DNA of 64,000 bases from an uncultured Ectothiorhodospiraceae bacterium (GTDB lineage: Bacteria; Pseudomonadota; Gammaproteobacteria; UBA6429; Thiohalophilaceae). Position numbers and translations under genes: made by a program. The notes under the pieces are model-generated. The model was not told where the DNA came from. It searched no databases and saw only the letters and a list, made by a program, of their open reading frames with translations. Positions 18,378-27,470 of this stretch are shown piece after piece (position 1 is the stretch's first letter; each line of letters starts with the position of its first letter). The DNA is taken from positions 1 through 64,000 of the forward strand of contig CAMYOL010000034.1 in the NCBI GenBank assembly GCA_947260005.1, read 5' to 3'.

Positions 18378-18933
18378 GCTGGGGATCCTCATCTTCTTCT
18401 TGCTGAGGATAGGGCCAGGTCCAGCTGTCCAATGTTTCTTCAAGCGGCACGACATAAATACAATCGACAGGACAGGGTGGGATGCATAAGTCGCAGCCGG
18501 TACATTCATCTTTAATCACGGTATGCATCATCTTGGCGGCACCCAATATGGCGTCAACCGGGCAGGCCTGGATGCACAATGTGCAGCCAATACAAACTTG
18601 TTCATCGATGATGACCACGGTTTTGGTTTCTTTTTCTACGCCGTGCTCTTCACTTAATGGCTTAGGCTCGCGGTCGAGTAAATCGGCCAGGGCAATGATG
18701 ACCTGTTCGCCGCCTGGCGGGCATTGGTTAATGTCGGCCTCGCCATCGGCAATGGCCTGTGCGTAAGGACGACAACCCGCATAAGTACATTGACCGCATT
18801 GTGTTTGTGGCAGGATCGAGTCGATTTGATCGACCACCGGATCGCCCTCGACTTTGAATTTGATCGCGGCAAAGCCGAGCAATAGACCGAACACGGTAGC
18901 CAGCGCGGCTAAGACAAGGATGGCTTCTAACAT
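18370..18933 (-). CDS. rnfB: Rnf electron transport complex subunit B (ferredoxin-like)
   Basis: A 187-residue Fe-S subunit. It has an N-terminal membrane anchor (about 1-26), the four-cysteine DUF-type cluster region CGQCTYAGC...CPPGG (about 48-75), then two 4Fe-4S ferredoxin motifs, [14 protein letters not shown] and [15 protein letters not shown]. It relays electrons between ferredoxin/RnfC and the membrane flavins. It follows rnfA closely (6 bases) and overlaps rnfC. The C-terminal tail after the last cluster is short. Confidence 0.96.
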   Translation of the reverse strand: MLEAILVLAALATVFGLLLGFAAIKFKVEGDPVVDQIDSILPQTQCGQCTYAGCRPYAQAIADGEADINQCPPGGEQVIIALADLLDREPKPLSEEHGVEKETKTVVIIDEQVCIGCTLCIQACPVDAILGAAKMMHTVIKDECTGCDLCIPPCPVDCIYVVPLEETLDSWTWPYPQQEEDEDPQHA

Positions 18934-18939
18934 ATTGGT

Positions 18940-19521
18940 TTATCCTTGTACGAGGCCGGAAAAACCCATAAAGGCCATCGACATCAGACCAGCGGTGATC
19001 ATCGCGATGGCGGCGCCTTTAAAGGGCGCGGGGACATCAGCCACATTGATCCGTTCGCGCATCGCCGCAAATAAGATCAAGACCAGTGAAAATCCAATCG
19101 AGGCACCAAAGCCGTATAAAAACGATTCGATGAAGCCATTATTTTTTTGCACATTTAATAAAGCGACACCGAGTACGGCACAATTGGTGGTGATTAACGG
19201 CAAAAAGATGCCCAGTACCTGATACAGCAGTGGGCTGACTTTATGCACGATCATTTCGGTCAGTTGTACCACGCCGGCGATGACCAGGATGAAGGCAATG
19301 ATGTCGAGGTATTCGAGCCCATAAGGAACCAACATATAGGTATTGATCAGATAGCTAAATACGGAAGACAAGGTCAGCACAAAAGTCGTGGCCATCGCCA
19401 TCCCGGTAGCAGTCTCAAGCTTGCGCGACACGCCCATGAAGGGACACAAACCAAGAAATTTCACCAGCACGAAGTTATTGACCAGGATAGTACCGACCAG
19501 GATTAGGGCATACTCTTTCAT
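18940..19521 (-). CDS. rnfA: Rnf electron transport complex subunit A
   Basis: A 193-residue membrane subunit with six hydrophobic segments and the signature [21 protein letters not shown], whose Cys joins that of RnfE to bind the intramembrane cluster. The second signature [15 protein letters not shown] is also present. It opens the rnfABCDGE operon; the promoter should be in the 185 bases upstream, where I see no clear boxes or regulator site. Confidence 0.96.
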   Translation of the reverse strand: MKEYALILVGTILVNNFVLVKFLGLCPFMGVSRKLETATGMAMATTFVLTLSSVFSYLINTYMLVPYGLEYLDIIAFILVIAGVVQLTEMIVHKVSPLLYQVLGIFLPLITTNCAVLGVALLNVQKNNGFIESFLYGFGASIGFSLVLILFAAMRERINVADVPAPFKGAAIAMITAGLMSMAFMGFSGLVQG

Positions 19522-19766
19522 ATATATAGAGTAAGGCGCTTGAGGGGGATATACAACGGGTAATTTATACGGTTTTGCTTTATTTATCAGGATGCTGCGT
19601 AGGTGAATAACCGTGTGAAGTTTTCTTTTTCATCACATTAATCGGCAGCTTCTTATGTTTTGGAGAAATTGAAGAATTTAATATTATGGCTAAGCATCAA
19701 ATTGATGGTTAATTAGATATAAAAATTATTGGCCGGTATTTACCGGCCAATAATACCAACAATAAC

Positions 19767-20336
19767 TTAGTAATGTTTGTTGCGCGCAGTCGTACGACAG
19801 GCTGAAGAATGGCGTCCACTTTGCGCACCAATTGTCGCGGTAGCAGAGTCATAGGCAGCCGTGGTCCGTACATTTCCGACATCAAGTGTCAATACGGGCT
19901 CATCTGCAGACCAGTCAATAACGGTTTGCAATGGACGGTTTAAACGGCCTTGCATCGGAATGAGATCCTGAATGCGCAAATTTGCAGTTTGACGTGGCTC
20001 AATAGAGTTATCGACAGGGGTGATGGTGTTATTTCGTGATGCTGGAATACCCGATACATCAGAATCAAACAGTGAGACGCCTTTTGCGTTAAATACACGT
20101 ACTCGGTCGATATAAATTGAACCGACATCGGAGACGTTACGCATAATATAGGTACTGCGTTGAATTTCGATACCACCATTTCCAACAAAATAATTACCAC
20201 CACAGGATACTGACGCGGTCACCGCTTTTTTGCCTCGATCAGAAGCCGCCGCTAAGGCTGTAGATTGAAAAGACATTCCCGCGATTAAACTCCCCAGAAC
20301 AACACCGATTACCGCTTTTTTAGATTTATTTGACAT
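19767..20336 (-). CDS. Secreted hypothetical protein
   Basis: A 189-residue exported protein starting at MSNKSKKAVIGVVLGSLIAG, with a signal peptide likely cut after TALAA. GGGAG precedes the ATG at 20336; the frame continues 18 codons upstream to 20390 but without a good ribosome site. The mature part is strand-rich with repeats of the kind IEIQRSTYIMRNVSDVGSIYIDRVRVFNAKG, resembling a small beta-sandwich. It ends in an Arg/Thr-rich tail with an isolated Cys. No family is recognised. Confidence 0.7.
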   Translation of the reverse strand: MSNKSKKAVIGVVLGSLIAGMSFQSTALAAASDRGKKAVTASVSCGGNYFVGNGGIEIQRSTYIMRNVSDVGSIYIDRVRVFNAKGVSLFDSDVSGIPASRNNTITPVDNSIEPRQTANLRIQDLIPMQGRLNRPLQTVIDWSADEPVLTLDVGNVRTTAAYDSATATIGAQSGRHSSACRTTARNKHY

Positions 20337-20383
20337 GTATAACTCCCATCTATTTAACACATTAAAAGTACGTTTTAACACAA

Positions 20384-20400
20384 AAAACAATCATTGTTTT
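20384..20400. promoter_or_regulatory. 17-bp palindrome, candidate operator
   Basis: AAAACAA at 20384-20390 and TTGTTTT at 20394-20400 pair perfectly around TCA. It lies about 48-64 bases before the start of the secreted-protein gene, where an operator would be expected. The regulator is unknown. Confidence 0.35.
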
Positions 20401-20549
20401 ATGATTGCATCGATTGAATGGGGAAACGCCCCAACCTGCCAAGTGGGTCTATCTAGTTCACGATTTTTTATTGTGTTCGATCAGCTTTTGGATATTATGT
20501 AATTCCCGAGTATGCTTGCATGTAGTTAACTTATTGATATATAAAGGGT

Positions 20550-20579
20550 TTGACATAGTTTATTGTAAGAGACTATTAT
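20550..20579 (+). promoter_or_regulatory. Sigma-70 type promoter of the PEP-CTERM gene
   Basis: TTGACA (20550-20555), an 18-base spacer and TATTAT (20574-20579). Transcription would start about 50 bases before the ATG at 20638. Confidence 0.65.
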
Positions 20580-20637
20580 GCCGGTCTATGAATAATTTAG
20601 AATTAAAATAAGTGCAAACATTCGGGGGATACGGCAG

Positions 20638-21288
20638 ATGAAAATTATACGCTATTTTCTTATTATTTCTGTTTTGCAATTCATGTGGACTAGCAGTGTT
20701 ACAGCGACCTTGATATCGGTCGACTTGTACAGTAGTCATGATGGTTTGATTACCCGGGATACTGATACCGGGTTGGAATGGCTGGATCTCACTAGCACAG
20801 TCAATTATTCCTATAACGATATGTTAACGGAGTTAGGTTCAGGCGGGGCTTTTGAGGGATTCCGTTATGCAACCGTTGCGGATATAGATAATCTACAGTT
20901 GTCCGCTGGTTTGCCAAGTGGTCTGTTTAGTTCAGCGTCAACTTATTTCTACCGGACAGAGTTCGCTACATTGATGGACCTAGTAGGCATTACCAATTCT
21001 ACTTCTACTTATGAATACTCTTACGGTCTGACGGGTGATCCCTTTGAACCTTCTACACTCACTGATGACCGCATAATGCGGGGGTTCGCCATGTCAGCAT
21101 TTGCAGTGCGGGCACAACAAGGTGTAGTCGGTGATTCAATAGCATCAGCTTCGATTGGTAGTTGGCTAATCCGGGACACGGTATCGGTACCAGAGCCTAC
21201 TAGTTTGGTTTTATTGTTATTTGGTTTGATGGGACTTGGTTTAGTTAAGCGGGGTAACTGGAAAAGTGCCAACCGGGTCAGCTTTTAA
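20638..21288 (+). CDS. PEP-CTERM sorted secreted protein
   Basis: A 216-residue protein with a signal peptide (MKIIRYFLIISVLQFMWTSS, cut near SVTA) and a C-terminal PEP-CTERM signal: VPEPTSLVLLLFGLMGLGLV followed by KRGNWK. Such proteins are cut by an exosortase and exported with exopolysaccharide or anchored outside; the exosortase is not in this window. The body contains DTGLEWLDLTSTVNYSYNDM and GGAFEGFRYATVADI, a pattern common to a widespread PEP-CTERM group of unknown function. A GGGGGA stretch precedes the ATG. Confidence 0.85.
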   Translation: MKIIRYFLIISVLQFMWTSSVTATLISVDLYSSHDGLITRDTDTGLEWLDLTSTVNYSYNDMLTELGSGGAFEGFRYATVADIDNLQLSAGLPSGLFSSASTYFYRTEFATLMDLVGITNSTSTYEYSYGLTGDPFEPSTLTDDRIMRGFAMSAFAVRAQQGVVGDSIASASIGSWLIRDTVSVPEPTSLVLLLFGLMGLGLVKRGNWKSANRVSF

Positions 21289-21444
21289 TTTGGGATCCGT
21301 CATGCAGGTGATATAAAAAGTATTTAGTCTGGAAATATAACGTTCTACATTAAACAATTTTTTGCGCAAGTAAAATTCAAGAACTACCAAGGGAATATTA
21401 GCGAAAAAATAAATTTTTATTATCACCCGAAATAAATTTCCTTT

Positions 21445-21477
21445 TTCAATCCAAGTTCAATCCAGGTTCAATCCAAC
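21445..21477. repeat. Three tandem copies of an 11-bp unit
   Basis: TTCAATCCAAG, TTCAATCCAGG and TTCAATCCAAC follow each other at 21445-21455, 21456-21466 and 21467-21477. They overlap the 3' end of the small membrane ORF on the minus strand. Confidence 0.75.
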
Positions 21478-21587
21478 CTATCTTTATTATTTCTCCTGGA
21501 TTTTTTAAATTTGTCAACGACCCACATTCCTAATGAAAACAAAAGAATAAAAATCACAGCTTGAATTAAAATTTGAATCCATGACAT
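21468..21587 (-). CDS. Possible small single-span membrane protein
   Basis: A 39-residue frame, MSWIQILIQAVIFILLFSLG... then a Lys/Arg/Asn-rich tail (KFKKSRRNNKDRLD). One clear transmembrane helix with a positive cytoplasmic end is the classical layout of small bacterial membrane proteins. It lies 30 bases after metG on the same strand. The ribosome site is weak (AGGG about 9 bases before the ATG). No family is recognised, so this is only a candidate. Confidence 0.4.
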   Translation of the reverse strand: MSWIQILIQAVIFILLFSLGMWVVDKFKKSRRNNKDRLD

Positions 21588-21617
21588 ATTCAGAGCCCTT
21601 TTTTATTTAAACAGGGT

Positions 21618-23663
21618 TTATTTAACTTTCATTCCTGGCTTGGCTCCCTCATCTGGGGACAGGATCCATAAATCTTTCCCACCGGGTCCGGCCGCGAGCA
21701 CCATACCTTCGGATAAGCCAAAACGCATTTTACGCGGTTTGAGGTTGGCGACCATCACCGTGAGTTTGCCTTCGAGGTCTTCCGGTTGATAGGCGCTTTT
21801 GATGCCGGCAAAAACATTTTTGGTTTGATCGCCGATGTCTAAGGTCAGTTGTAAGAGTTTATCCGCACCTTCGACGTGTTCGGCCTTGACGATTTTGGCG
21901 ATGCGTAAATCCACCTTGGCAAAATCTTCGAATTCGATTTCAGCAGCGATCTCATCCGAAACACGTTGTTCTGATTTCGGTGGTTGGCCTTTATGTTTAG
22001 TGGTTTCGGCAAGCGAGTCTTTTGAATCTTCTACCATGGCATCGACCTTTTCTTGTTCTATGCGGGTCATTAAAGGTTTAAATTTATTGATCGTATGATC
22101 GAGTAAGGGGGTGTTAATGCTTTCCCAGTTCATCGGCTCAATATTTAAAAACGTTTCCGATTGTTCAGTGAGTGTTGGGATCACGGGTTTTAAATAACAA
22201 ACTAATATTCTGAACAAGTTAAGTCCAACACTACAGACATCCTGTACTAATTGTTCATTGCCTTCTTGTTTGACGATCACCCACGGTTTTTGTGCATCGA
22301 TATACTGGTTGGCTTGATCGGCCAGCGCCATGATCTGGCGTATCGCGGTCGAGAACTCACGTTGTTCGTATAACTCAGCAATCGATTTACCGGCTTTAAC
22401 AAAATCATCGTATTTAGCCTGTTCGGTGCAGGTGGCCGATAACTTACCGGCGTATTTCTTTTTAATAAAACCGGCACAACGACTGGCGATATTCACCACC
22501 TTGCCGACCAAATCCGAATTTACGCGTGCGCTAAAGTCTTCGAGATTTAAATCGAGATCTTCAACACCACTACTGAGCTTTGCTGCGTAGTAGTAGCGTA
22601 AATACTCCGGATTAAGTTGTTTCAAATAGGTTCGCGCATTGATAAACGTACCGCGTGATTTGGACATCTTAGTGCCATTCACAGTGAGATAACCATGCAC
22701 ATTGACGGCGGTTGGTTTGCGGAATTGGGCGGCCTCTAACATCGCGGGCCAGAACAGGGTGTGGTGATTAACGATGTCCTTACCAATGAAATGATAAACT
22801 TCATAGTCACTGTCTTCATTCCAGTAGGTTTCGAAATCGAGATCATCACGCTTCTCGCAAAGATTTTTAAAACTGGCGAGGTAACCAATCGGCGCATCAA
22901 ACCAGACGTAGAAATATTTTTTTGGTGCATTTGGGATCTCAAAACCAAAGTAGGGTGCATCACGACTGATGTCCCAGTCTTTTAAACCATCCTTAAACCA
23001 TTCGGTGACTTTCTTGGCGATGCCACTTTGCAAGGTGCCGCTCTGGGTCCACTTTTCTAACATCGGTTGGGCTTTGGAGAGCTTAAAGAAATAATGTTCA
23101 GACGGTTTGAGTACCGGTTTCTCTCCAGAGATCACCGAATAAGGATTTTTTAGTTCGGTGGCATCATAAGTCGCACCACAGACCTCGCAGTTATCGCCAT
23201 ATTGATCCGGACTTTTGCATTTTGGACAGTCGCCTTTGATAAAACGGTCCGGCAGGAACATATCTTCTTTTTCGTCGAAGAATTGCTCGACCTCTTTGGT
23301 GTCGATAAAACCGTTTTCAACATTACGGTTATAAATCAGTTCGGCCAACTCACGATTTTCGTCCGAATGAGTCGAATGGAAATTATCGAAGCCAATATTA
23401 AACTCGGCAAAATCGGCGCGATGCTCTTTATCGGTATTGGCGATCAATTGTTCAGGTGTAATGCCGAGTTTGCGCGCATTCAACATAATCGGCGTACCAT
23501 GCGCGTCATCAGCGCAGACATAGACGCACTGATGACCTTGCATTTTCATGAATCGCACCCATATATCGGTCTGGATGTATTCCACCAGGTGGCCTAGATG
23601 GATAGAACCATTGGCGTAAGGCAGGGCGCTGGTAACGAGAATATGTCGTTGTTTATTAGGCAT
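21618..23663 (-). CDS. metG: Methionyl-tRNA synthetase
   Basis: A 681-residue class I aminoacyl-tRNA synthetase that charges tRNA-Met. It shows the HIGH-type motif [10 protein letters not shown], the zinc knuckle [17 protein letters not shown], the KMSKS loop [11 protein letters not shown], and a C-terminal EMAP-II/Trbp111-type dimerisation and tRNA-binding domain (from about residue 580, [22 protein letters not shown]). Length matches the E. coli enzyme. It is divergent from mrp, as in many proteobacteria. Confidence 0.98.
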   Translation of the reverse strand: MPNKQRHILVTSALPYANGSIHLGHLVEYIQTDIWVRFMKMQGHQCVYVCADDAHGTPIMLNARKLGITPEQLIANTDKEHRADFAEFNIGFDNFHSTHSDENRELAELIYNRNVENGFIDTKEVEQFFDEKEDMFLPDRFIKGDCPKCKSPDQYGDNCEVCGATYDATELKNPYSVISGEKPVLKPSEHYFFKLSKAQPMLEKWTQSGTLQSGIAKKVTEWFKDGLKDWDISRDAPYFGFEIPNAPKKYFYVWFDAPIGYLASFKNLCEKRDDLDFETYWNEDSDYEVYHFIGKDIVNHHTLFWPAMLEAAQFRKPTAVNVHGYLTVNGTKMSKSRGTFINARTYLKQLNPEYLRYYYAAKLSSGVEDLDLNLEDFSARVNSDLVGKVVNIASRCAGFIKKKYAGKLSATCTEQAKYDDFVKAGKSIAELYEQREFSTAIRQIMALADQANQYIDAQKPWVIVKQEGNEQLVQDVCSVGLNLFRILVCYLKPVIPTLTEQSETFLNIEPMNWESINTPLLDHTINKFKPLMTRIEQEKVDAMVEDSKDSLAETTKHKGQPPKSEQRVSDEIAAEIEFEDFAKVDLRIAKIVKAEHVEGADKLLQLTLDIGDQTKNVFAGIKSAYQPEDLEGKLTVMVANLKPRKMRFGLSEGMVLAAGPGGKDLWILSPDEGAKPGMKVK

Positions 23664-23812
23664 AAAATGGTAAGGATTTGCTATTCTTAGCTTCGCTGAA
23701 AAACCGCGTACACTAGCAGGAAAGCCTGTTTTAAGCCAGCAGAACGCTCATTTGAGGCTATTTACATCGTTTTTAGTCCAATCGAAGCGTATATTAGAAA
23801 AATCTTAAAGAA

Positions 23813-24892
23813 TTGTGTAGAATCGCGTTCCCGAGAAAAAAAACTTATATCGACCCGTATCTCGAATCTGATCTGGTCAGCGCCAAAAGCATCAAAGACA
23901 TCAAAGTCGAGGGTGGTAAGGTCACCGTTGATGTGCAATTAGGCTTCCCTGCGGAAGGCTACAAAGCCGAACTGACCAGTAAGCTACAGGAAATGATTAG
24001 TAGTGTGGACGGTGCTGGCGATGTGAGTGTTAACATCAGTCATAAGATTGATTCTCATACCGCACAAAAGGGTGTGAAGAGTATTCCCGGTGTGAAAAAC
24101 ATCATTGCCGTGGCCTCAGGTAAAGGTGGTGTAGGTAAATCAACCACCTCCGTCAATTTGGCGCTAGCATTATCAAAAGAAGGCGCAACCGTGGGCATCC
24201 TCGATGCTGATATCTACGGTCCAAGCCAACCGCGCATGCTCGGTGTGAACCAACAACCGGATTCAAGCGATGGCAAAACACTGGAGCCATTAAACAGCTA
24301 CCACCTGCAGGCGATGTCGATTGGTTTCCTGATCGATGAAGAAACACCGATGATCTGGCGTGGCCCAATGGTGACTCAGGCACTGGAACAGCTATTAAAC
24401 GATACCCAATGGAAAGACGTTGATTATTTAATCATCGACCTGCCACCGGGTACCGGTGATACACAATTAACACTTGCGCAAAAGGTCCCTGTGACTGGCG
24501 CGGTGATTGTGACCACACCTCAGGATATTGCTCTATTGGATGCCAAGAAAGGTCTGAAGATGTTTGAGAAGGTCGAGGTGCCGGTGTTGGGGATTATCGA
24601 AAACATGAGCACTCATATCTGTTCTGAATGTGGTCATGAAGAGCATATCTTTGGCAGCGGTGGTGGTCAAAGCATGGCCGACCAGTACGATGTCGACATG
24701 TTGGGTTCATTGCCATTAGATATGAGCATTCGCGTTTCAACCGATGAAGGTAAACCTTCGGTGGTGGCGGATCCAGATAGCCGTATCACCGAAATCTACT
24801 GTGAGATTGCCCGTCGTGTTGCGGCCAAATTGTCGAAACAGGCAAAAGATTTCTCAGCTGCGTTTCCGAAGATCGTTATTCAAAATAACTAA
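23813..24892 (+). CDS. apbC: Mrp/ApbC iron-sulfur cluster carrier ATPase
   Basis: A 359-residue P-loop protein that binds and transfers Fe-S clusters. An N-terminal MIP18-like domain (SDLVSAKSIKDIKVEGGKVTVDVQLG) precedes the Walker A deviant motif SGKGGVGKSTT. The cluster-binding CxxC is in MSTHICSECGHEEH. Divergent from metG. The start is doubtful: the frame has no ATG or GTG before residue 60, the only available start is TTG at 23813, and the N-terminal 10 residues do not resemble the family. The usual first helix is missing, so either initiation is non-canonical or an upstream frameshift (an A8 run lies at about 23836) removed it. Confidence 0.9.
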   Translation: MCRIAFPRKKTYIDPYLESDLVSAKSIKDIKVEGGKVTVDVQLGFPAEGYKAELTSKLQEMISSVDGAGDVSVNISHKIDSHTAQKGVKSIPGVKNIIAVASGKGGVGKSTTSVNLALALSKEGATVGILDADIYGPSQPRMLGVNQQPDSSDGKTLEPLNSYHLQAMSIGFLIDEETPMIWRGPMVTQALEQLLNDTQWKDVDYLIIDLPPGTGDTQLTLAQKVPVTGAVIVTTPQDIALLDAKKGLKMFEKVEVPVLGIIENMSTHICSECGHEEHIFGSGGGQSMADQYDVDMLGSLPLDMSIRVSTDEGKPSVVADPDSRITEIYCEIARRVAAKLSKQAKDFSAAFPKIVIQNN

Positions 24893-25005
24893 AAAAATAG
24901 GGGTCAGAGACGTAAAATTAATTAGGGTCAGAGACGTATTTTTTTATTTAGGTTTTTTGACTAAAAATACGTCTCTGACCCTAATTAATTTCTGACCCCT
25001 ATTTT
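24893..25005. repeat. REP-like nested palindrome, copy 2
   Basis: Inner arms of 27 perfect bases (24917-24943 and 24963-24989) share the GGGTCAGAGACGTATTTTT core with the copy at 6546-6609. Outer arms with GGGGTCAGA (24893-24907 and 24991-25005) nest around them, separated by a second partial core on the left. The element starts directly after the mrp stop. The duplicated core suggests one unit inserted into or grew from another. No transposase gene is present here. Confidence 0.85.
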
Positions 25006-25254
25006 ATTAATTGACGTCATACCCGCAGGGCACTTTTCCCGCGAAGGCGGGAATCCACATATATTTAGATTCCCTTCTCCAAGGGAATGACGGATAAGGG
25101 AATTCACCTCTACCTCTATTTTTTTAACCCTTTTTAATTTTAAGGCTTGTTGAGTTAAGTCTCCGGTGTGTAAAAATTCTTTTTGCCAGCGGGAGGAGAG
25201 TGAGATATATTTTTATCACTCCCCCCACATTTGCATCTCAAAAGGATTTTACAT
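25006..25254. other. Intergenic region with further short palindromes
   Basis: After the nested palindrome come a CCCGCGAAGGCGGG hairpin (about 25038-25051) and ATTCCC-N8-GGGAAT at 25069-25088, the same architecture as the dRS3-type repeat known from Neisseria. The rhodanese promoter should lie in the last 100 bases, but no clear boxes were seen. The SD is AAAAGGA at about 25240. Confidence 0.5.
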
Positions 25255-26067
25255 ATGCACAAGTATAAAAATATTCTGGTTATTTTCGTTTGCATGCTCG
25301 TCAGTGGCTTTGTTGTTGCTAAAGACACTGAAGAGTTCCCGGCGCGCAAGTTTTTTCCAACGATACCGTACATAAGTCTGGACGATCTCTACAAGGATAA
25401 AGATAAATACATCATTGTCGATGTTCGTTCGAGATATGAGTTTGAAACTTTACGGATAAAGGGCGCCAGAAATATTCCTCTGTCATCCAGTGATTTCATT
25501 TTAGATATGCAGGCTCTCAGAAATAGCGTTCCCAATTCAACCATCGTTGTATATTGCAACGGTAAAACCTGTAAAAAATCCTACCAGGCCGTAAAAAAAT
25601 GTCGAGCTAAAAAGATTTCAGATGTCATCGCCTATGATGCAGGTGTCATGGATTGGGCAAAAAAATATCCACAAGACTCGACCTTGCTTGGTAACAGTCC
25701 AGTCGATACAACAAAACTGATTCCGAAAACCGAGTTCAGGAAACATCTGATTGGCAGCAAGAAATTTGGTGAATTGCTGGCGGGTAAGAATATTATTGTG
25801 CTGGATGTCAGGGATCAATTTCAACGCGAAGGCGTTGGTTTATTTCCAGGTGTCGATAAACGAGTCTATCTTGATGATCACGATTCGATCATCCGCTATG
25901 TTAAAAAGGCAAAAAATGAAAATAAGACTTTATTAGTCTACGATGCGGCTGGCAAGCAAGTACGCTGGTTAATGTACACCCTTGAGAGTATGAAATTAAA
26001 GAACTATTATTTTATGAATGGCGGGGCGGATGCCTATTTTGCGGATATGCGCAATACTCTACCGTAA
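25255..26067 (+). CDS. Exported tandem rhodanese-domain protein
   Basis: A 270-residue protein with a signal peptide (HKYKNILVIFVCMLVSGFVV, cut near VVAKD). Two rhodanese modules follow. The first (about 40-130) has IIVDVRSRYEFETLRIKGARNIP and an active loop YCNGKTCKKS with Cys; the second (about 150-265) has VLDVRDQFQREGVGLFPG but reads VYDAAGKQVR where the Cys should be. So module 1 may transfer sulfane sulfur in the periplasm and module 2 is probably structural. The ATG at 25255 is chosen for its AAGGA site; an ATG 24 bases upstream lacks one. Confidence 0.82.
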   Translation: MHKYKNILVIFVCMLVSGFVVAKDTEEFPARKFFPTIPYISLDDLYKDKDKYIIVDVRSRYEFETLRIKGARNIPLSSSDFILDMQALRNSVPNSTIVVYCNGKTCKKSYQAVKKCRAKKISDVIAYDAGVMDWAKKYPQDSTLLGNSPVDTTKLIPKTEFRKHLIGSKKFGELLAGKNIIVLDVRDQFQREGVGLFPGVDKRVYLDDHDSIIRYVKKAKNENKTLLVYDAAGKQVRWLMYTLESMKLKNYYFMNGGADAYFADMRNTLP

Positions 26068-26083
26068 TTACGAAACGATCAAC

Positions 26084-26119
26084 AATCCAGTATGGGGCTA
26101 ACCCGGCCCCCTGGATTTT
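26084..26119 (+). terminator. Rho-independent terminator after the rhodanese gene
   Basis: AATCCAG (26084-26090) pairs with CTGGATT (26111-26117), with an inner GGGG/CCCC stem and a short T run. It lies 17 bases after the stop. Confidence 0.65.
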
Positions 26120-26312
26120 GCATTTCTATCTCAAAATATTCCCATGTTTGTCAATAATCCAAAAAGCCTGCAGTACATTAAGGTGGGATTAATTCCGTTG
26201 AAATCAATCGCCCGCTAAGTGTGTTTCGTTAAATACCCGGTCTATTTTTTATAAGGACGCATCTCAAGTGGTGTTTTTTGGTTTATACTGCGTCCTGGTT
26301 TTGGGAGGTACT

Positions 26313-26879
26313 ATGAGTATTAAGTCTGATAAATGGATCCGCCGTGCGGTGGATGAACAAAAAATGATTGAGCCTTTTGAATCCGGGCAGGTGCGTGAAA
26401 ATGGCTCAGGCCGAATCATTTCATTTGGCACTTCTAGCTATGGCTATGATGTGCGTTGTGCGGATGAGTTTAAGATATTTACCAACATCAATTCGGCCAT
26501 TGTCGATCCAAAAGACTTTTCAGAGCATAGCTTTGTTGATTTTAAAGGCGATGTCTGCATTATCCCCCCAAATTCATTTGCACTGGCCAGAACCGTCGAA
26601 TATTTCCGCATCCCTCGAAATATCCTAACCGTCTGCCTGGGCAAATCGACCTATGCACGCTGTGGCATCATCGTCAATGTCACCCCATTGGAACCCGAGT
26701 GGGAAGGGCATGTGACCCTCGAATTCTCTAACACCACTCCCTTACCTGCAAAGATCTACGCAAACGAAGGCGTTGCGCAGATGTTGTTTTTTGAATCCGA
26801 TGAAGTGTGTGAGACCTCATACAAAGACCGTGGTGGTAAATATCAGGGTCAGGAAGGCGTGACCCTGCCTAAAACTTAG
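26313..26879 (+). CDS. dcd: dCTP deaminase
   Basis: A 188-residue enzyme converting dCTP to dUTP for dTMP synthesis. It starts [22 protein letters not shown] and contains [42 protein letters not shown] with the catalytic Glu and Arg, and the C-terminal [17 protein letters not shown] precedes the ATG at 26313; 15 upstream open codons (from 26268) are not conserved. Stands alone. Confidence 0.97.
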   Translation: MSIKSDKWIRRAVDEQKMIEPFESGQVRENGSGRIISFGTSSYGYDVRCADEFKIFTNINSAIVDPKDFSEHSFVDFKGDVCIIPPNSFALARTVEYFRIPRNILTVCLGKSTYARCGIIVNVTPLEPEWEGHVTLEFSNTTPLPAKIYANEGVAQMLFFESDEVCETSYKDRGGKYQGQEGVTLPKT

Positions 26880-26920
26880 CTTTCAGGTAAAGTCTGATAT
26901 CGGCTGAACAGTCTTTCATA

Positions 26921-27451
26921 CTAATTTGATTTCGTTACTTCTTCTAGTTTTATAATCATTTCTGATATTTTGCCGGAAAACATCCCTGCGTCGGTGGCGA
27001 CAAAGTAGACTACCGAGCCATGTCGAAATCCTTTTTTTAGACTGCATGACTTTGAATACCAACTGTCGGTTTTAAATTTGTATGGACGTGTGAGTTGCTT
27101 TAAACGTTTTTCAGCCATTGTTTCTGATTCGAATTCTTCTTTGATTTTCGTAAAACGATAATAGGTATGTGGTTCTCCTTTTATCGGGTTGAGTGATTTA
27201 ATTCCCTGGTAGTGCTTGTTGGCCGGCAGATTTCCTTCATAGCGATCACAACGGTCACCATTGTATTTAAAGGTTTTTGTTTCTTTGTATCCAATTTTAT
27301 CCAGGGTTGGTGCGTTGAATATACTTTTACTGAGTTCATTGGCAGAAATTTGATCGCTGAACATTAATAATAATATAAATACAGTGTAGGTTGACAAGTA
27401 GATATCTAATTGCATGATGAGCTTAGAATTTAGTATGTAAGTTTTTTTCAT
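26921..27451 (-). CDS. Hypothetical exported protein
   Basis: A 176-residue protein with a hydrophobic N-terminal segment (about 13-36, YLSTYTVFILLLMFS) then a polar, Lys-rich body with Cys at CDRYEG and SKSCSLKKG, which could form a disulfide. No domain was recognised. The ribosome site is poor both at this ATG and at an internal ATG at 27415. It lies just downstream of a decayed GGDEF gene, in a lower-GC stretch unlike the flanking housekeeping genes, so recent acquisition is possible. Confidence 0.5.
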   Translation of the reverse strand: MKKTYILNSKLIMQLDIYLSTYTVFILLLMFSDQISANELSKSIFNAPTLDKIGYKETKTFKYNGDRCDRYEGNLPANKHYQGIKSLNPIKGEPHTYYRFTKIKEEFESETMAEKRLKQLTRPYKFKTDSWYSKSCSLKKGFRHGSVVYFVATDAGMFSGKISEMIIKLEEVTKSN

Positions 27452-27470
27452 GATATTTATTTTTGACTAT

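Larger units (their letters stand above)
20337..20637. other. Divergent intergenic region with palindrome and promoter
   Basis: This 301-base gap separates the secreted protein (minus) from the PEP-CTERM gene (plus). It holds a 17-bp perfect-armed palindrome AAAACAA-TCA-TTGTTTT at 20384-20400 and a good plus-strand promoter at 20550-20579. A 68-codon plus-strand frame at 20405-20611 has no ribosome site or recognisable product and is not called. Confidence 0.5.

Noticed and set aside
20405-20611. 68-codon plus-strand frame before the PEP-CTERM gene
   Set aside because: It covers the promoter region of the next gene, lacks a ribosome site and matches nothing recognised.
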